NCBI GenBank assembly: GCA_008692225.1
Contig: VICG01000007.1
Coordinates: 310,001-374,000, forward strand
Direction of reading: 5' to 3'
Origin: Monilinia fructicola
Lineage: Eukaryota > Ascomycota > Leotiomycetes > Helotiales > Sclerotiniaceae
DNA: 64,000 nt
Shown here: piece by piece, positions 11,501 through 24,105 of the stretch
Layout of the letters: each line of letters begins with the position of its first letter
Position numbering within the stretch: position 1 is the stretch's first letter
Made by a program: the position numbers and the translations under genes
Notes under the pieces: model-generated
The model's input: the letters and a program-made list of their open reading frames with translations, nothing else
Databases searched by the model: none
What the model was told of the DNA's origin: nothing

Positions 11501-14269
11501 GGAGCTAGTTATGCCAATGAAGAAAAGCTATCCGCAGTGATCAATTTAATACAGAAATCTTTGGGACTCCAAAGGTTCTATAGAATGACTTTATAGACCC
11601 TGTCGATATCAATTCACCGACCTTATCTAAGGTTTTTGACTGGCAGCGATAATTTGATATGGTTGCAACCATTTCGCTACTTTGTATGGATGCGAGCAGG
11701 GAAGTTGGTAGATTTGCATCTCAGAATGTATGTGGTCCCAAGATGGCAGCATGCCCGATGGTCTATCATTCCTTTATATCTTAAACTCTTTTTGCTCTCT
11801 GGATTCCAATATCGACAACGTGAATTCATTGAGAGATAAGAAACGAAGATAAACGCACGACTTAGCACATATGATATTCCTTGATAGCTTCCGGAACAAG
11901 CACTCGACCCCGCAACTTCGCAGGAAAGCTTATTCCGCAGCTTTTCCCGATACCAATAACTTTGCCACCTATCTTGAAATTATGCAGACCTAATCGTCGA
12001 TTTTTCCCGAGATAAATGTCACAAGATGCCCTGCAACCACATCTAATGGATGTATATGCAGCTTGAAAGCTCAAGTTACATGCTCAAGTTACATGCATTA
12101 GATACGAGATTGATATGAAGCGCAACATGGTGGGGCTAAAGAGGCAAAAGAAATCCCTGCAGATCAACTGAAAACTGCACCAACAAGTTGGTGATAGAGG
12201 AGGAGTGGAAGCATTTCTATTGATGATTGACTTATCATCGAATCGACATTGACCTCCAAGTCATCATTGTCAAGGAACATATCTTGATAAATTCTCAAGT
12301 GTTTGTTTCAAATAGGCAGGAGTCAAGCTTACCAAGAAATTGACAAGACTTTTTCTCATCTCTTTGAGAGTCTGGTTGTAACATAGCAGGAGAGAACGAA
12401 CAACTGATCATGAAATGAACAAAAAGCTTGTGATAGGAAAGTCGGTTGAAGCCGCTCTTCTCTGATCAGGGTCATGATCACTGGTGGGTGTGAGTTCTAA
12501 TCATCATTGACAATATCAGCAAAGACCTGCCAAGATGTCGTTTGATAGAATCACAAACCAGTCTTTATATTGATAAGAGTTTGATTCAGATGATTGGAAA
12601 TAAAATAATGGATATTTGATGGCAGGAAGCCAAACAAGAGTTGTTTTCAACAAATCGTCACGTGAAACAGGGATGAGAAGGACTTGGATGACGTAACGAT
12701 CCTATGTCCAGCAAAAAGGGGTCTGGCGAGATGTGTACGTATGGATGTATTGAATGGATTCATACCATGGATTAGGACATGATTCTTCTGTTTTGTATGT
12801 GTTTCTTCATCAAGGAGAAATATCGAAAGCCTCATAAAGTTGCTTGGATCTGATAACGTCGCACTGTACAGACGTACTATCATGTTTTCATTTATTCCTA
12901 GGGTTATGTTCTTGGGGAAGTCATACTTTCATGGCTTGAAACTCATGTTTAAAACTGACATGTTGTCATTCTGGCTACAATCTGGTTATGGGAGTTGTGG
13001 GAGCTAATTGTCTAGAGCCCTCCAGCTGGAGGCCTGGGATGATTATTATTGGTGTAGGTTTCAGGAGCAAGCGCGTTCACGATCCTGTTGAAAGTCTTCA
13101 ATATATTCAGGGATTTATTATCACCAGCAAGGTGTTTTTGTAATCTTAATTTCTTGCCGCTAGTCAGCTAATGAGGTAAGTGAATGTTTCTGATGATTGT
13201 TTTCTTTGGTAGTGATTGGTGAATTTCCTACCATGTACAAATTTTCAAGCGATCCATTTGGTTTCTGAAAAGTCTTTGATATACAGTTTAGTTGCAATGT
13301 CCTTCACTTTTAGTTTAAATGGCCAGTTATTTTGACATGGCTGGCTCATCATGCTTGGATTGGAAAAGGACCAGAGACTTCATCCGATATACTAAGGTTT
13401 GACCATCTTGCTCATATCTGAAGAATTCGATGCTGAAGCGAGTTGGGGATCTTTCCAGCTCTAGCTAAAATACAAGCTCTAGACGGTATTTGGGACTTTC
13501 TCATAGAGGTGATGGCAATGAAGAATAAGGGGGGTGACTTCTTGATAGACCAGGGAAGATGGATATGATGGGAACTAGGACCGCAATTTACAATTATAAA
13601 GGCCAAACATTCACAGCAGCGCAATCACTTTCATAACGATTAACAGAAGTGTCCTTCAATTCCAAAATAGTACTTTCGAAAGGCCCTTCATAATGCAAAC
13701 TTCGACTCTGTTGTCAGGGGCAGAATCATTACAATTATCGACACATATCCTTTCAAAGAAAAGATACAGAGAACAAGTTTGAATAAGATGCTAACTCTTG
13801 AATGTGCTGGTATTGTTTCACTTCCAGAACTCAGTATTGCCAAACAACAAAAGAAAGAATCATCACACCAGCGTAGACCTCAACAAAGCAATGATTCGGC
13901 AGAAAAGACTCAATAGTTAAGATGAGAGTATCAGAACAAGCCTTCTCATCGCTCAACAACTAAACAGCACGTGGCAACGGCACAATATCAGATTTTTGTT
14001 CTCAACTCTTCGGCTATTGTCCCGTGTTTTGAAGTGTTTTTCTTCTATTTAATATTTTTGATTTTTGATTTTCCACCTGTGCTTGCTTTTCTTCTTGTGG
14101 CATTCTTCGATCTTTAGGTTTTCTATCCAGAACTCCTCTTGGTCAGAGATACTTTGGAGCAGCTTTTGCTTTACCTGATTATAACAGCTCATCAGACTCT
14201 TGCTTCCACTTTTACTTTCTTGTCCCCCCTTTCAATCAAAATTCTATCTAATATTCTTTGTTAATCACA
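11501..14269. other. 2.8-kb spacer upstream of the dioxygenase gene
   Basis: Short spurious frames only. The last 150 bp before 14270 are T/C-rich (pyrimidine tracts), as is common for fungal core promoters. No repeat or mobile-element structure was seen. Confidence 0.5.
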
Positions 14270-15237
14270 ATGGACACTTTATATACTCTCAGCTCTAAAC
14301 AGCGCCTGTTCTATGAGGAGCATGGATACCTGGTAATCAATGATGGCTTTACTAGTGAGGAGATTGAGAAGCACAAGATCTGGGCAAACCTTGTTCATGA
14401 TCTTCCACTTGTCAAGGAGCCTTGTGGTTATCTCCAATACCAGGAGATCAACAGCAAAGGCGAGCGCGTACTTTGTAGGGTTGAGAACTTTGCAGAAGAA
14501 GTCATTGGCTTCGCTGGTTTGCTCCGTGGTGCAAAACTTCTTGGTATCGTTAACCAGCTGGCAAACTCATACATGGTTCTTTTTAAGGATAAGCGTGAGT
14601 CTGGACCTTCTTGAGACCCCGAGGCTCTACTAATTATCTAGTAAATTACAAGTTTGCTGGTTCAGGTGGCTTTGCAGCACATGTTGACCGTGCTGGTTAT
14701 GGAACCTTCAGTAATCTCAAGCATCTATCCATTGCTATTGCGATAGATCCGGCCCACGCAGGAAACGGTGGTATGGAGATTGTTCCGGGTAGCCATAAGA
14801 TGGATATTCCAATCAGTGCCGACAACACTCTTGATCAGGCTTGGGTCGATTCTCAGGAATGGGTTCCCGTTGATCTCAAATCTGGTAAGAGATATCACTA
14901 AGTGCGAAGAGGCAAACACATAACTAACGGGATCTACGCAGGTGATATGCTAATCTTTGGCACTTCCTTCGCTCATAGGAGTGGACCAAACAACAGCGAG
15001 CATGATCGTCGAGTCGTCTATGCAACCTACAACCGTGTCTCCGATGGCGACAACCACGACGCATATTACCGTGAGCGTGCCAAGAGATATCCATCAACTC
15101 ATCACCGTATCCCCGGCGTTGATTATCTAGCTGGCTCCAAGAGCTATGCTTACGGCACACCAATGCTTACGATCGAAAAGCTTGATCAAAGAATGACCGC
15201 AAGCGAGAAAGGCAGTACACAGGGATCTTCCGATTGA
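14270..15237 (+). CDS. Phytanoyl-CoA dioxygenase (PhyH)-like Fe(II)/2-oxoglutarate oxygenase
   Basis: Predicted 287-aa non-haem iron oxygenase of the PhyH family, which hydroxylates small molecules using 2-oxoglutarate. The exons are 14270-14594, 14642-14884 and 14942-15237 (introns of 47 and 57 bp, GT-AG), joined in frame. The start is the ATG at 14270; an in-frame TTG upstream is not a start. The iron triad is visible: HxD as H122 and D124 in GFAAHVDRAGYG, the distal H201 in FAHRSGPNN, and the 2-oxoglutarate arginine in the following HDRRVVYATYN. MEIVPGSHK is also typical. No targeting signal is evident. The substrate is unknown; relatives act in fatty-acid alpha-oxidation and in secondary metabolism, but no biosynthetic cluster surrounds it. 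Confidence 0.88.
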
Positions 15238-17169
15238 TTTACCATCGGTCGATATGGATAGATTTTCATCATAGCGAAGAAATACAATGGCATTGGAGGA
15301 CATTCTTTGGGATGTGGAAGGTGTCCCCGTTACCTATGCTTTGTTGCATGGGTTCTGGAGAAAGTTCTAGCTAGCATTCATATCTCCACTTGGTTTACCA
15401 ACAATTGATCACTTAGCTTAGCCCGAATTAAAATGAAAAACTCCCTGAAACTAATTGATCTTTACGGAAAGATATCTGCTACGCACAAAAAAAGTGAAAT
15501 ACCAGAAATTGACCGCTGGTTGAAGATGCAAAACAATTGAAGTCAACAGGATGATGATAACGGCAGGGCAGAAGCAAATCAGTTCTATCACTTGAAAGGC
15601 GATTGTCAGATGTTAAATATCTCCATCAAAAGTTTCAATTATTGATATAAGGAGACTGCCATATGCTGTCGAACGGTAGTGGTGACGTTACTATCAAGTC
15701 CTTTCATAGGTTGTGTGATTAGTTGGCTTTTGACTACAAGCGTCGTCACTGGTATCAGTAGATCTGAATAAGTGAACATTTTCTCCAGAAAATGAGATCA
15801 CATACATACCAGAGCTCACATCATGTATTGGGGGTTGTGTTTGTACTGATTATATCAATATCAATATTTGAGGATGAAGGTTGTAGTGAGTGAAGCGTCG
15901 AATATGACTAATTGGCTTATTCAGCCCTAATCTATTCAGGGGTACTCGAGTAGAAGTATGATTACAATGATGTTGTAAGACTCTTACCAATTCCAACGTC
16001 AACAACTACAACAACTACAACAATACCACCACCCAACAGTTCATTAATGGATATGGCTGAGGAGAAATCTTGCGAATATCTTAATACTGTCTCTGGTCTT
16101 CGAATTTCTTACCAAATACAGAATATATCCTTACCCCGGGATTGAGGTGATTTCCAACCAGCAAATCCAACATGGGAGATTCCCCATTCACCAAAACTTT
16201 CAAGACAAGCCGTAAGGTTAATATCTGGGCAACAATCTCAAAGCCCACAAATGATCCGCACAGGGAAACAGTACGCAGACTCATTAGTCTCGGTGATGGG
16301 ACCAACGGGAAGGCGCATACACTGTATGGAAATATTGCGGCAACCTTGATCTTTGAAACAATGGGAATACCATTGCTACTTTAGACCATGTATTCCATTT
16401 GCCACTACGAATTCAGTTATAATAAGATCCAATGTTTCCCAAAAGAAGTTTGCTCAAACTTTACGGATTATACGGGTAGTTTCGAGACTAGGGGAGACTG
16501 TAGGGAGAAAGATTTGTATCTAATCTTTGATTTAAGATGCCCAGGGGACTGTGCGAACTATCAGGGAGCGTTTATGGATACCATTCAAGGAGAAGTCTTG
16601 ATTGATCATCTTTGATTTTTAAGATTATATATCATTTTGCTCTGCGGTTATCACAATTAGAATCCTTCGCAACGGAAGCTCTTTGAACATTTGCTAATCC
16701 TTATTCGTACAGGTACTCCAGATACACACCTCCCAGTTTTCTTTATAAATTCAAATTGATGTGCTTGCCTCAGTGCAGATCACGGAAGCCAAAGGTATTC
16801 TGCATCATAAAACACTTTTGGGAACAAGGCAGAACATTCAGCCTGGGCAAATGTTTCGAGCACTTTTTTTTACTCAATATTCTTTCCCTGTCTCTAATGG
16901 CTCGTTCAGGAACTACTCGGAATCAACGATATAGTCTTCTGCCTCGACCAATTTTTCCCTTGGGCAAATGCTACCCGCTTGAAATATACCATTATATGGA
17001 GAATGGGACATACAGTACATTTTTAAGCTTGATATTTAGTGATGGATGCTATGCTGCTAATTCATGCAAACTTTGTTCACCAACTATGGTCGGATTTGTA
17101 TCTTTCATGTTCAACTCCAGTCGCAAGACTTTTCTTGTTTGAGAATCAAGATCGAAGATGATCACCAAC
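15238..17169. other. Spacer between convergent dioxygenase and MFS genes
   Basis: Contains several short frames. Those at 16172-16384 and 16388-16615 are adjacent, and the second is Cys-containing, but neither has a signal peptide or recognisable domain. No gene called. Confidence 0.45.
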
Positions 17170-18990
17170 TCAGAGGACATATCTAAATCCCTTATTGTCA
17201 ATTTCAGTCACATCTCGCATGCCTAATTCGATCACTTCCTTCTCGCTCAATCTTGCCAGCCCTTGTTCTATATCTCTACGTTTATTGAACATAAACATGT
17301 AAATGTACAGCAGGATAGCCATGGCCAGCTTTATGCTATATGCGATCAACATGGACAAGTATGCAGTACGATATCCAGCTACAAATTTGTCAGCCTGAAT
17401 ATAAATCATGACCCATTTGCTTTATAATGATGACATTCACTTACGAGCTTCGCTGGTGATAAATGTCTGCGGTCCAGCAATATTTCCAGCGCAGAATCCA
17501 ATAAAAATTACGGCTGCTGTGAGTTGCTTCTTGGTGTAGCCAGCTACATTGGAAGATACGATTGTTAGACTCATACTGAACCCTAAGTTCTGGGTATAGC
17601 AAAGCCAAAGTGCTACCAATCGACCCCACTAGACGAGTCAGCAGCTTACTAGGGCAAAGACAGTCACACTCGTACTTTATTTTCGGCTGGTAAGCCTACG
17701 AGAAGTCCCGAACCGATAATACAGATCGAGTTTGCTACAATCATCACCACACATCTCATCCCAGGCCACTTGGTTGCTATCCACCCGCCAAATAACATTC
17801 CAAGTAATTGTACCGCTCCCCCGGGAATTAGCATGTATTGTGAGCTCAAAGTGTCAAAGCCAAAGCTCGTAATGTTTATACTGGCGAAACTGGTTACCGC
17901 TGCCGTCGGTATCTGCCCCGCCACTGCCATGAAGAATAGTATCCACGTTTTGGGGTCATTGATCATCTGTACTGCTTGGTATGGCTTGAAAACATGGTTC
18001 TTGATACCTTGACGATTTGCCGCTACTCTATCAACAGCTACAGCCTTTTCTCGAGCCGACAGAAACCGCGTCGTCGCTGGACTATCAGGAAGCAATAAGA
18101 GAGATAAGAATCCCCAGGCCATCGTTATTGACCCAAAGATGAGAAAAATATACATCCACTTGGCAAGTCCGGTGTTAATATGTCCTACTGCATACCCAAT
18201 AAGTCCTGAGAACATTGTTGCTATCCCGATCGTACTATAATCTGATCAACATACAAGAGACGTCAGTTTATCGGAAAAGTAAATATGGAAAAGTTTCACA
18301 GCATTACTTCCTTTAAATATAATGTACAGATGGGGAGGCTATAAACTTTTCAGTGCTACTTACAGGCTTCAAGTCGCAAAGGCTGTTCATCTCTCGTATA
18401 CCACATTGACATCAAAAGCACGAATCCTGGATTTATCGCACTTTCAAAAGCACCCAAAAGGAAACGATTGGTGGCCATTCCTGCAAAGTTCTTGCAGGCT
18501 GGAGTAGTAATAAGAACAGCACCCCAGCAAATTACTGTAATGGAGAGGAATCTCCCGGTTGGAAATCTTTGAAGAAGATACCCCATAGGTAATTGAAACA
18601 CAAGATACCCAATATAAAACATTGAACCTTAAGTCAACATGTCAGCACAAAACACCGCTCTTTTTCATTTGATTATCAGATCTAAATCTTACTTAGCCAA
18701 GGGTACTCCTGGCCGAACAGGTTTAAGTCTTTCTTGAGACCAAGGACACTCGCTAGGTTGATGGAATTTTTGTCAAGGTATTGTAAGACATATGTTACCA
18801 TCATCAAAGAGAGAATCCGAGCGTCTACCTTTCGTAGAACATTCCTGGCCTCAGCTGGCTCCACATCCTCGTCAAGAATGCTCTTGTATAGCTCATAATT
18901 ATCATCACGACTGCCAGACACGCTAGAAGACGCAATATCAATTTCGTTTGCTCGATTCGATACCTCTTTTCCGTTTGAAAATGAAGCCAT
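17170..18990 (-). CDS. MFS transporter, Dal5/anion:cation symporter-like permease
   Basis: Plasma-membrane permease of the fungal allantoate (Dal5)-type branch of the major facilitator superfamily. Five exons (18693-18990, 18364-18627, 17676-18241, 17445-17628, 17170-17378) join in frame to about 506 aa. Visible: KVDARILSLMMVTYVLQYLD (TM1 entry), DKNSINLAS, YIGYLVFQLPMGYLLQRFP (TM2 and loop), GAFESAINPGFVLLMSMWY, RLEAYYSTIGIATMFSGLIG and multiple later TM segments. Two acceptors were chosen by family fit: 18242 (skipping a nearer TATAG) and 17379. The start may be Met 18996 or 18990. Substrate unknown; family members carry allantoate, nicotinate, biotin-like or other carboxylates. Confidence 0.9.
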
Positions 18991-18996
18991 AATCAT

Positions 18997-19915
18997 ATAA
19001 AATTATCAATGTTGTTGCTGACGATCTAAACATGAAGCTTTTTTGGAAAAAAGGGGGATAACACTCATATAGATAGATTGTCGTTCGGTTTCTTGCATTT
19101 CAGCTGTCTCCATATGGTCTAGATACCAACCGGTATTCAAATCATGCCACTTTCCTACTCCATTGGACTCTCCAGCTGCCGTGTCACTTCAACCGCCCAA
19201 CTGCGTTTGTTAGCAATTGCAAGCATTCAACATTACTAGCTCATCAGGGTCACGAGGCCAATCATTTCATCTCGGCGTGAAGATACGAGTTCAACCCCGC
19301 ATCTCAATAAAACCCATTGGAGAAAGCCTCCTAATACTCTTTGGTTATGCGAAGAGATCAAGTGCTCTGTCTTACATTCAGTAATTTTCCTTTGCTTTAC
19401 AACGTTTGGTGTATTGAGGTTCTTTGATGCTGTCGGCGATCGTTGATGGTGTGGAATAACATCAAAATAATGTTAATTGACTTCTTCTAATCACCAAATC
19501 TGAAGTTGTCTTCTCTAATTTGAAGCGAGCCTTTCTATGGTACTGGATTGTTTTTAAAGTTCGGAATGAACAGTGATATGAATGATTTCAATTGATACTG
19601 CTGCTCCTCCTTTCACGTTGTATGACTATGTAGGGATTACAAAGCATCGGTTTGTCTCCTTTCCCTTCAAATGTTACTAAGGCATATCCGGAAATGATAG
19701 AACGTCTTGCGAAGTCTTTGTTCTTGGCCATAATTTGACTTTTCTCAGCGCCTTTATGAAAGATTGTGCTAGGAACACAAAGACTTCAAGTCTCCATCGT
19801 GTCTCTCGACATAAAAACTGTAATTTACGCTTGAAATAACAAATTTTCGACAAAAAACTCTCACCATCAAGATTCTGATCTGTCTCATTATTTTCTACAT
19901 CACTCGTAAGCCAGT
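18997..19915. other. Divergent intergenic region, MFS gene and 476-aa orphan
   Basis: About 0.9 kb between divergently transcribed genes. No coding potential or clear motif was seen. Confidence 0.5.
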
Positions 19916-21346
19916 ATGGTCGAGCAAGTCATAGACCCGGCAAAACCGATCATGACATTTCGAGATCGACAAACGATTCTTGAAGGCCATGCTCAAACAT
20001 ATGCCCGACCGGATGAAAAGGATACGGAACTTATGGAGTATCTCAATTCTTATATGGGTCCTGACCCAGAAGAACCTCCCGGGGATCTACGGGATACTAA
20101 TCTTCTCCCATTCAGACCTCTGACCCGTACTGACCTACAGCGGTTTATGGAATGGTGCGGGCCGCTCTCAAGCGTGGGTTCTGACATGGAGTATTCTTCT
20201 AAAATCGGTAAAAGCATTCTGAAGGTGACAGATGCTTATATTCGTCAAATATGCTTGTTTGTGAACAGTCACTCCCCAGTTCGGAACACTCGCAAGGATT
20301 TTGCGACCATGGCCTATTTACCTCACAATTTCTGGGATCCACCGACGAACCCTCCCACCGAAGAGTACATAGAAGACCGGGCGGAGTTCATCAGGACGAC
20401 AGCACGTCTTCCGCCTTCACGGCTTCAAGCTCTCACTCATCTGTTCATTCACATTGTCCCCTCCCCGTCATCGACGAAAGTCAAACCAGACAGTGCCTTG
20501 ATGGTAATCACACCCAGAGCAGCAACGATCGAGTATTTTGACCAGCTGGATGATACCACCAGGCACTTTTTGATAGGAGATATCATGAACGTCATCTCGC
20601 GCGTCGATCGAGATCGCCATAGCACATGGCTAGAGCTCGGGGACTGGAAATGCAGAGCCGGGGCTTCGAGCGGGGACTTGGACACGGAATACCGGCCGCG
20701 GGAGAAAGTCAGAGCAACTCAAATCCACGTATGCACTACTGCTCTCGGCCAAGCGTTCGGTCATGATGTCAATATGTTTACTGGGCTGGTGGGGGGGAGG
20801 TATATAGATAATCGGCCCGCGTATGACATACTCAACTGGAGGAAAGCAATCGTTATAGCGTATGATCTTCACTGCGGCTATTTCTCGAATGTGATTGGCG
20901 ACCGGCATTACAAACCGAGAGTCAAGAGGATGTTTGGCCATCGCCGACATAAGGAGGGAGATAAAAAGGCTTGGATTGATAGTGCGAGGCAGAGGAGGAA
21001 TGGCTCGCCGTGGTTGCATTTCTCGCCTCAGGTGTACAAGAGACTTTTACCAAGAGAGTTGGCGCAGTGGAACGCGGAGAATATCTGGAGGCAGCTGGAT
21101 GAGGAGGAATTGGCGGAATTGGCGAGAGAGAGGATGGAGCATCCGGTTCGGAGTGGTAGATATGATCAAATGCCGCAAGGGGCGGAGTTGGGGGAATTTG
21201 GGGAAAGGATGAAGTGGAAGAGGGCGAGGGTGTTGAGGATGTGGCTGGAGGATAGAGATGTGGATGGGGGTAGAAGGGTGACTCGTTATCATACCCCTGA
21301 CGAATCTGTGGGATGGCAAAGAGCTGAAGAATCATTGGGGGCTTAG
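19916..21346 (+). CDS. Hypothetical 476-aa protein, possible degenerate Ulp1-like fold
   Basis: Intronless 476-aa frame with even codon usage, hence probably real. No signal peptide or TM segment. The middle (residues about 185-250) has SALMVITPRAATIEYFDQLD, which resembles the beta-strand 'VITP..TIEYFDSL' segment of C48 Ulp1/SENP-type SUMO proteases, and residues about 260-330 could be the following region. The catalytic HW before the strand and the NDCG-type cysteine are not apparent, so any such relation would be to an inactive or divergent member. The C-terminus is rich in Arg, Glu and Trp and is charged. Function not assigned; the fold suggestion is an inference. Confidence 0.7.
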   Translation: MVEQVIDPAKPIMTFRDRQTILEGHAQTYARPDEKDTELMEYLNSYMGPDPEEPPGDLRDTNLLPFRPLTRTDLQRFMEWCGPLSSVGSDMEYSSKIGKSILKVTDAYIRQICLFVNSHSPVRNTRKDFATMAYLPHNFWDPPTNPPTEEYIEDRAEFIRTTARLPPSRLQALTHLFIHIVPSPSSTKVKPDSALMVITPRAATIEYFDQLDDTTRHFLIGDIMNVISRVDRDRHSTWLELGDWKCRAGASSGDLDTEYRPREKVRATQIHVCTTALGQAFGHDVNMFTGLVGGRYIDNRPAYDILNWRKAIVIAYDLHCGYFSNVIGDRHYKPRVKRMFGHRRHKEGDKKAWIDSARQRRNGSPWLHFSPQVYKRLLPRELAQWNAENIWRQLDEEELAELARERMEHPVRSGRYDQMPQGAELGEFGERMKWKRARVLRMWLEDRDVDGGRRVTRYHTPDESVGWQRAEESLGA

Positions 21347-23307
21347 GAGACTAGATAAATCGAGACGGGATTGTGGTGATATTGGGCTACGCGGTGGAAA
21401 GGAACTTTGCAAAGAATTTACGTTATTATGTATGTACTTATTGTTAAACGTTCATTCAAGTGAGTTTTTTCCCTTTCGCCTTATATTTGAGACCAGTGGA
21501 CTGGGCCGCTTGTGTGAGATTTCTTGTTAGCTTCTAGCTCATATGTACCAAGCCAGTGCATGATTTACAACTATGCATCAGTATCAGAAGGGGATACCAC
21601 CACCACATGTATTCCAAATATATGATAATATTTACATGCACACTTGAGACATTGTAAGATACGAAGTTGCCCAACGTTGCTTGTGAAAAAGGCTCCAACT
21701 TTAGAGCCTTGTTCAATCCTGACGACAAGAGAAAATCCTTCTCAATGTACTTTAGACAGGGCTTTAATCACAGGAAGAGAATGTGATATTTACTATAGCA
21801 GATCGCATCCTTTGCTCAACATCATTACTCTTATAGGCCAATGGCCCTCGGCAAACGCTTTGATGGGAATGAAGATCCAAGAGTCTCCACTCCAGTTTCA
21901 TCGGCTAAACCCCCTTTGTAGGGCGGGACCTCCAGACTGCGGCAGGTAGTTCGCATGCTGGATCTGCCCTAAGTGTATAATAGTCATGTTATCGTAGGTT
22001 CATAGATCTTTGCCAGATACCCTGGCAGTTGGGGTGCAGAATAGTTCAGTTGTTAATTGGAATTGGGATCTTTGGAGAGCTATCAGGGACGATGAATTAC
22101 CCCCACGACCTTGACTCCAAAGACACGGTACTTCAACCTCGACTCAATAAGAAAAGCGTGTTGTCTCGTATCATGAATGTGTCAGTCCAAGAACGGAGAG
22201 CGAGATACGATGTATATGAGCTGCATTCATGACATTTATCACCAGATATTTCCTAAGCGTGATCCTGGAACATTTTTTCTGACAGCCAAGCTTTTGGTAT
22301 GGGTGTTGAAATAAAGATTACTTCATCGTCATCGTGACCGAGTATGGATATCGATGTCCTCGAGTTTATATTGGAAAAATCTGCTATGATTTTCATGAAC
22401 ATTAGCCACAGTGGATGGCTGACTGAACCTTATTACACGGTATCCATACAACTTCGTACCTTGACCAATAGAATCGCCCCACATAACCTTAACCTTACTC
22501 TGCTGTCATAATTTTCGACGCCTTCACCGGCTCGGTCCGGTGCTCTTACCCTTATCAAATTTTGAAAGGGTTGCCGTGAATAACAATGACGGACCATTTT
22601 AGATGTCAGATTGTATTATTCTATCCACTGAGGCGATATGGGCAGTATCAATTGGATAGACTGCTCCAGTGTGGGTTTGTAGGCGCGATAGTTCTGGATC
22701 TTACAGTTCACGATTTTGTAACACGTTTGTGTTACACGCTGTGATCTCCGGTGGGTTCGGTAGGGGTTATGGTTTTAGTCTTTTCAAAGACCAACAGTTG
22801 GACCCAATAAAACAGCATGTCCGGGGGCTTAGGGCTTTATGCTTAATTCGGACGCCCAGAAGCGATCAATTTCGCCCTATAAAGCTCTCTGCGCTCAATG
22901 GACTAGTGCAACTCTGATTTGCCAAGCTAACAATTATATCTGAAGGTGGGATGGATACTTTTGTCGCCGCCCTGATCTGCAATTATCCCTTAACCATGGC
23001 TTACGCTGATTGCTTACTCGAGTTATTTATGGATTGGCCCCAGGGTCACTGTAAGCGCCAGCTCTGTACGTAAATAGTAAATAACAAATCTCCCCCCTTT
23101 TTAGAAATCGAAATTCTCTTGAATCTTGACCTAAGCACAAAAATTCGTAGTAGCTTATTATTCTATGAACACTTACCGACATAGCAGAATTTTGTTTCGT
23201 CCACACCGCGCAAACGTCTTTCATCTGAGAAAGAGGGAACTACCCCGAATGCTATGAGGCTGGCACGCGTACTTGAAATATAATCAAAGTCAATATTTTC
23301 GACTACC
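21347..23307. other. 2-kb spacer, no gene seen
   Basis: Only short incoherent frames. No repeat or mobile-element structure visible. Confidence 0.5.
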
Positions 23308-24105
23308 ATGGTAGACATTGTTTCAATCATCATTGCCGTCGTTTCCCTGCTTGGATCCCTCGCAGCAGCAGCCTTCACAGGATGGATATCGTACTATTTG
23401 GACCAGGTCAAAGCTCGCAAAGACACTAAGGCTCTAATTCACAAATATCGAGATCCTCTAACACTCGCCGCGTACGATCTTCAATCTCGAATTTGGGGTC
23501 TTGTCAATACCTTGCTTGACTATTATGAGGATGAAGAGAAAAAGGAAAACATATATGTTTACACCGCCTTTTTAATTGGACAATATTTTTCGTGGACATA
23601 TATTTTGCGTCGACAAGCACAATTCATGCGATTTTCGACAGAGAAAACAAATCAGCAACTCAATCAGATCCTTGACACTATCACGGATCAATTCAGCCTG
23701 GATAGACATATGGGCGAAGATCCATTCATGCTTTGGCGTGGACAACAGATGGCAATCGGAGAATTGATGACCTTACAAGAGGAGGAAGGTCAGCTCTACT
23801 GCATGGGATTTGCAGCATTTTCACTTAAATACCATAATGATCCCCAGTTCAAGAAGTGGTTTCTACCAATCGAGAGAGGGGTCAATTTGTTGGTAGATGC
23901 ACGCCGAAGACAGGATCCTGTGGCGACCTTCAGGTTGCGTCGGTTGCAGCATCTCCTGATTGACTTGGTTCTTCTTCTGGATTTTCATCGCGCGACAAGT
24001 GATCCAAACAAAAAGTTGAAGGTCGAGGCTGCTGCATATGAATGCAAATGCGACAACTGTCCTGGAGACCTGGTGTCACACCCCACTGAGAAGTTGCCAG
24101 TATAA
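23308..24105 (+). CDS. Conserved-looking 265-aa single-TM hypothetical protein
   Basis: Intronless 265-aa frame. Residues 4-29 (IVSIIIAVVSLLGSLAAAAF) form one hydrophobic helix near the N-terminus with no clear signal cleavage site, suggesting a signal-anchor with the bulk soluble. The rest is helical and charged (LDQVKARKDTKALIHKYRDP, then Trp/Tyr-rich helices) and ends with a CKCDNC cysteine cluster at about 247-252. I recall similar fungal proteins of unknown function but cannot name a family. No introns and no coding neighbour within 1.9 kb. Confidence 0.75.
   Translation: MVDIVSIIIAVVSLLGSLAAAAFTGWISYYLDQVKARKDTKALIHKYRDPLTLAAYDLQSRIWGLVNTLLDYYEDEEKKENIYVYTAFLIGQYFSWTYILRRQAQFMRFSTEKTNQQLNQILDTITDQFSLDRHMGEDPFMLWRGQQMAIGELMTLQEEEGQLYCMGFAAFSLKYHNDPQFKKWFLPIERGVNLLVDARRRQDPVATFRLRRLQHLLIDLVLLLDFHRATSDPNKKLKVEAAAYECKCDNCPGDLVSHPTEKLPV

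Noticed and set aside
16172..16615. Two adjacent frames that might form a small cysteine-containing protein
   Set aside because: No signal peptide, no sensible splice junction linking them, and no family resemblance.
14270..18990. Biosynthetic gene cluster built on the dioxygenase and MFS gene
   Set aside because: No PKS, NRPS, terpene cyclase, P450 or cluster regulator nearby; two common genes are not enough.
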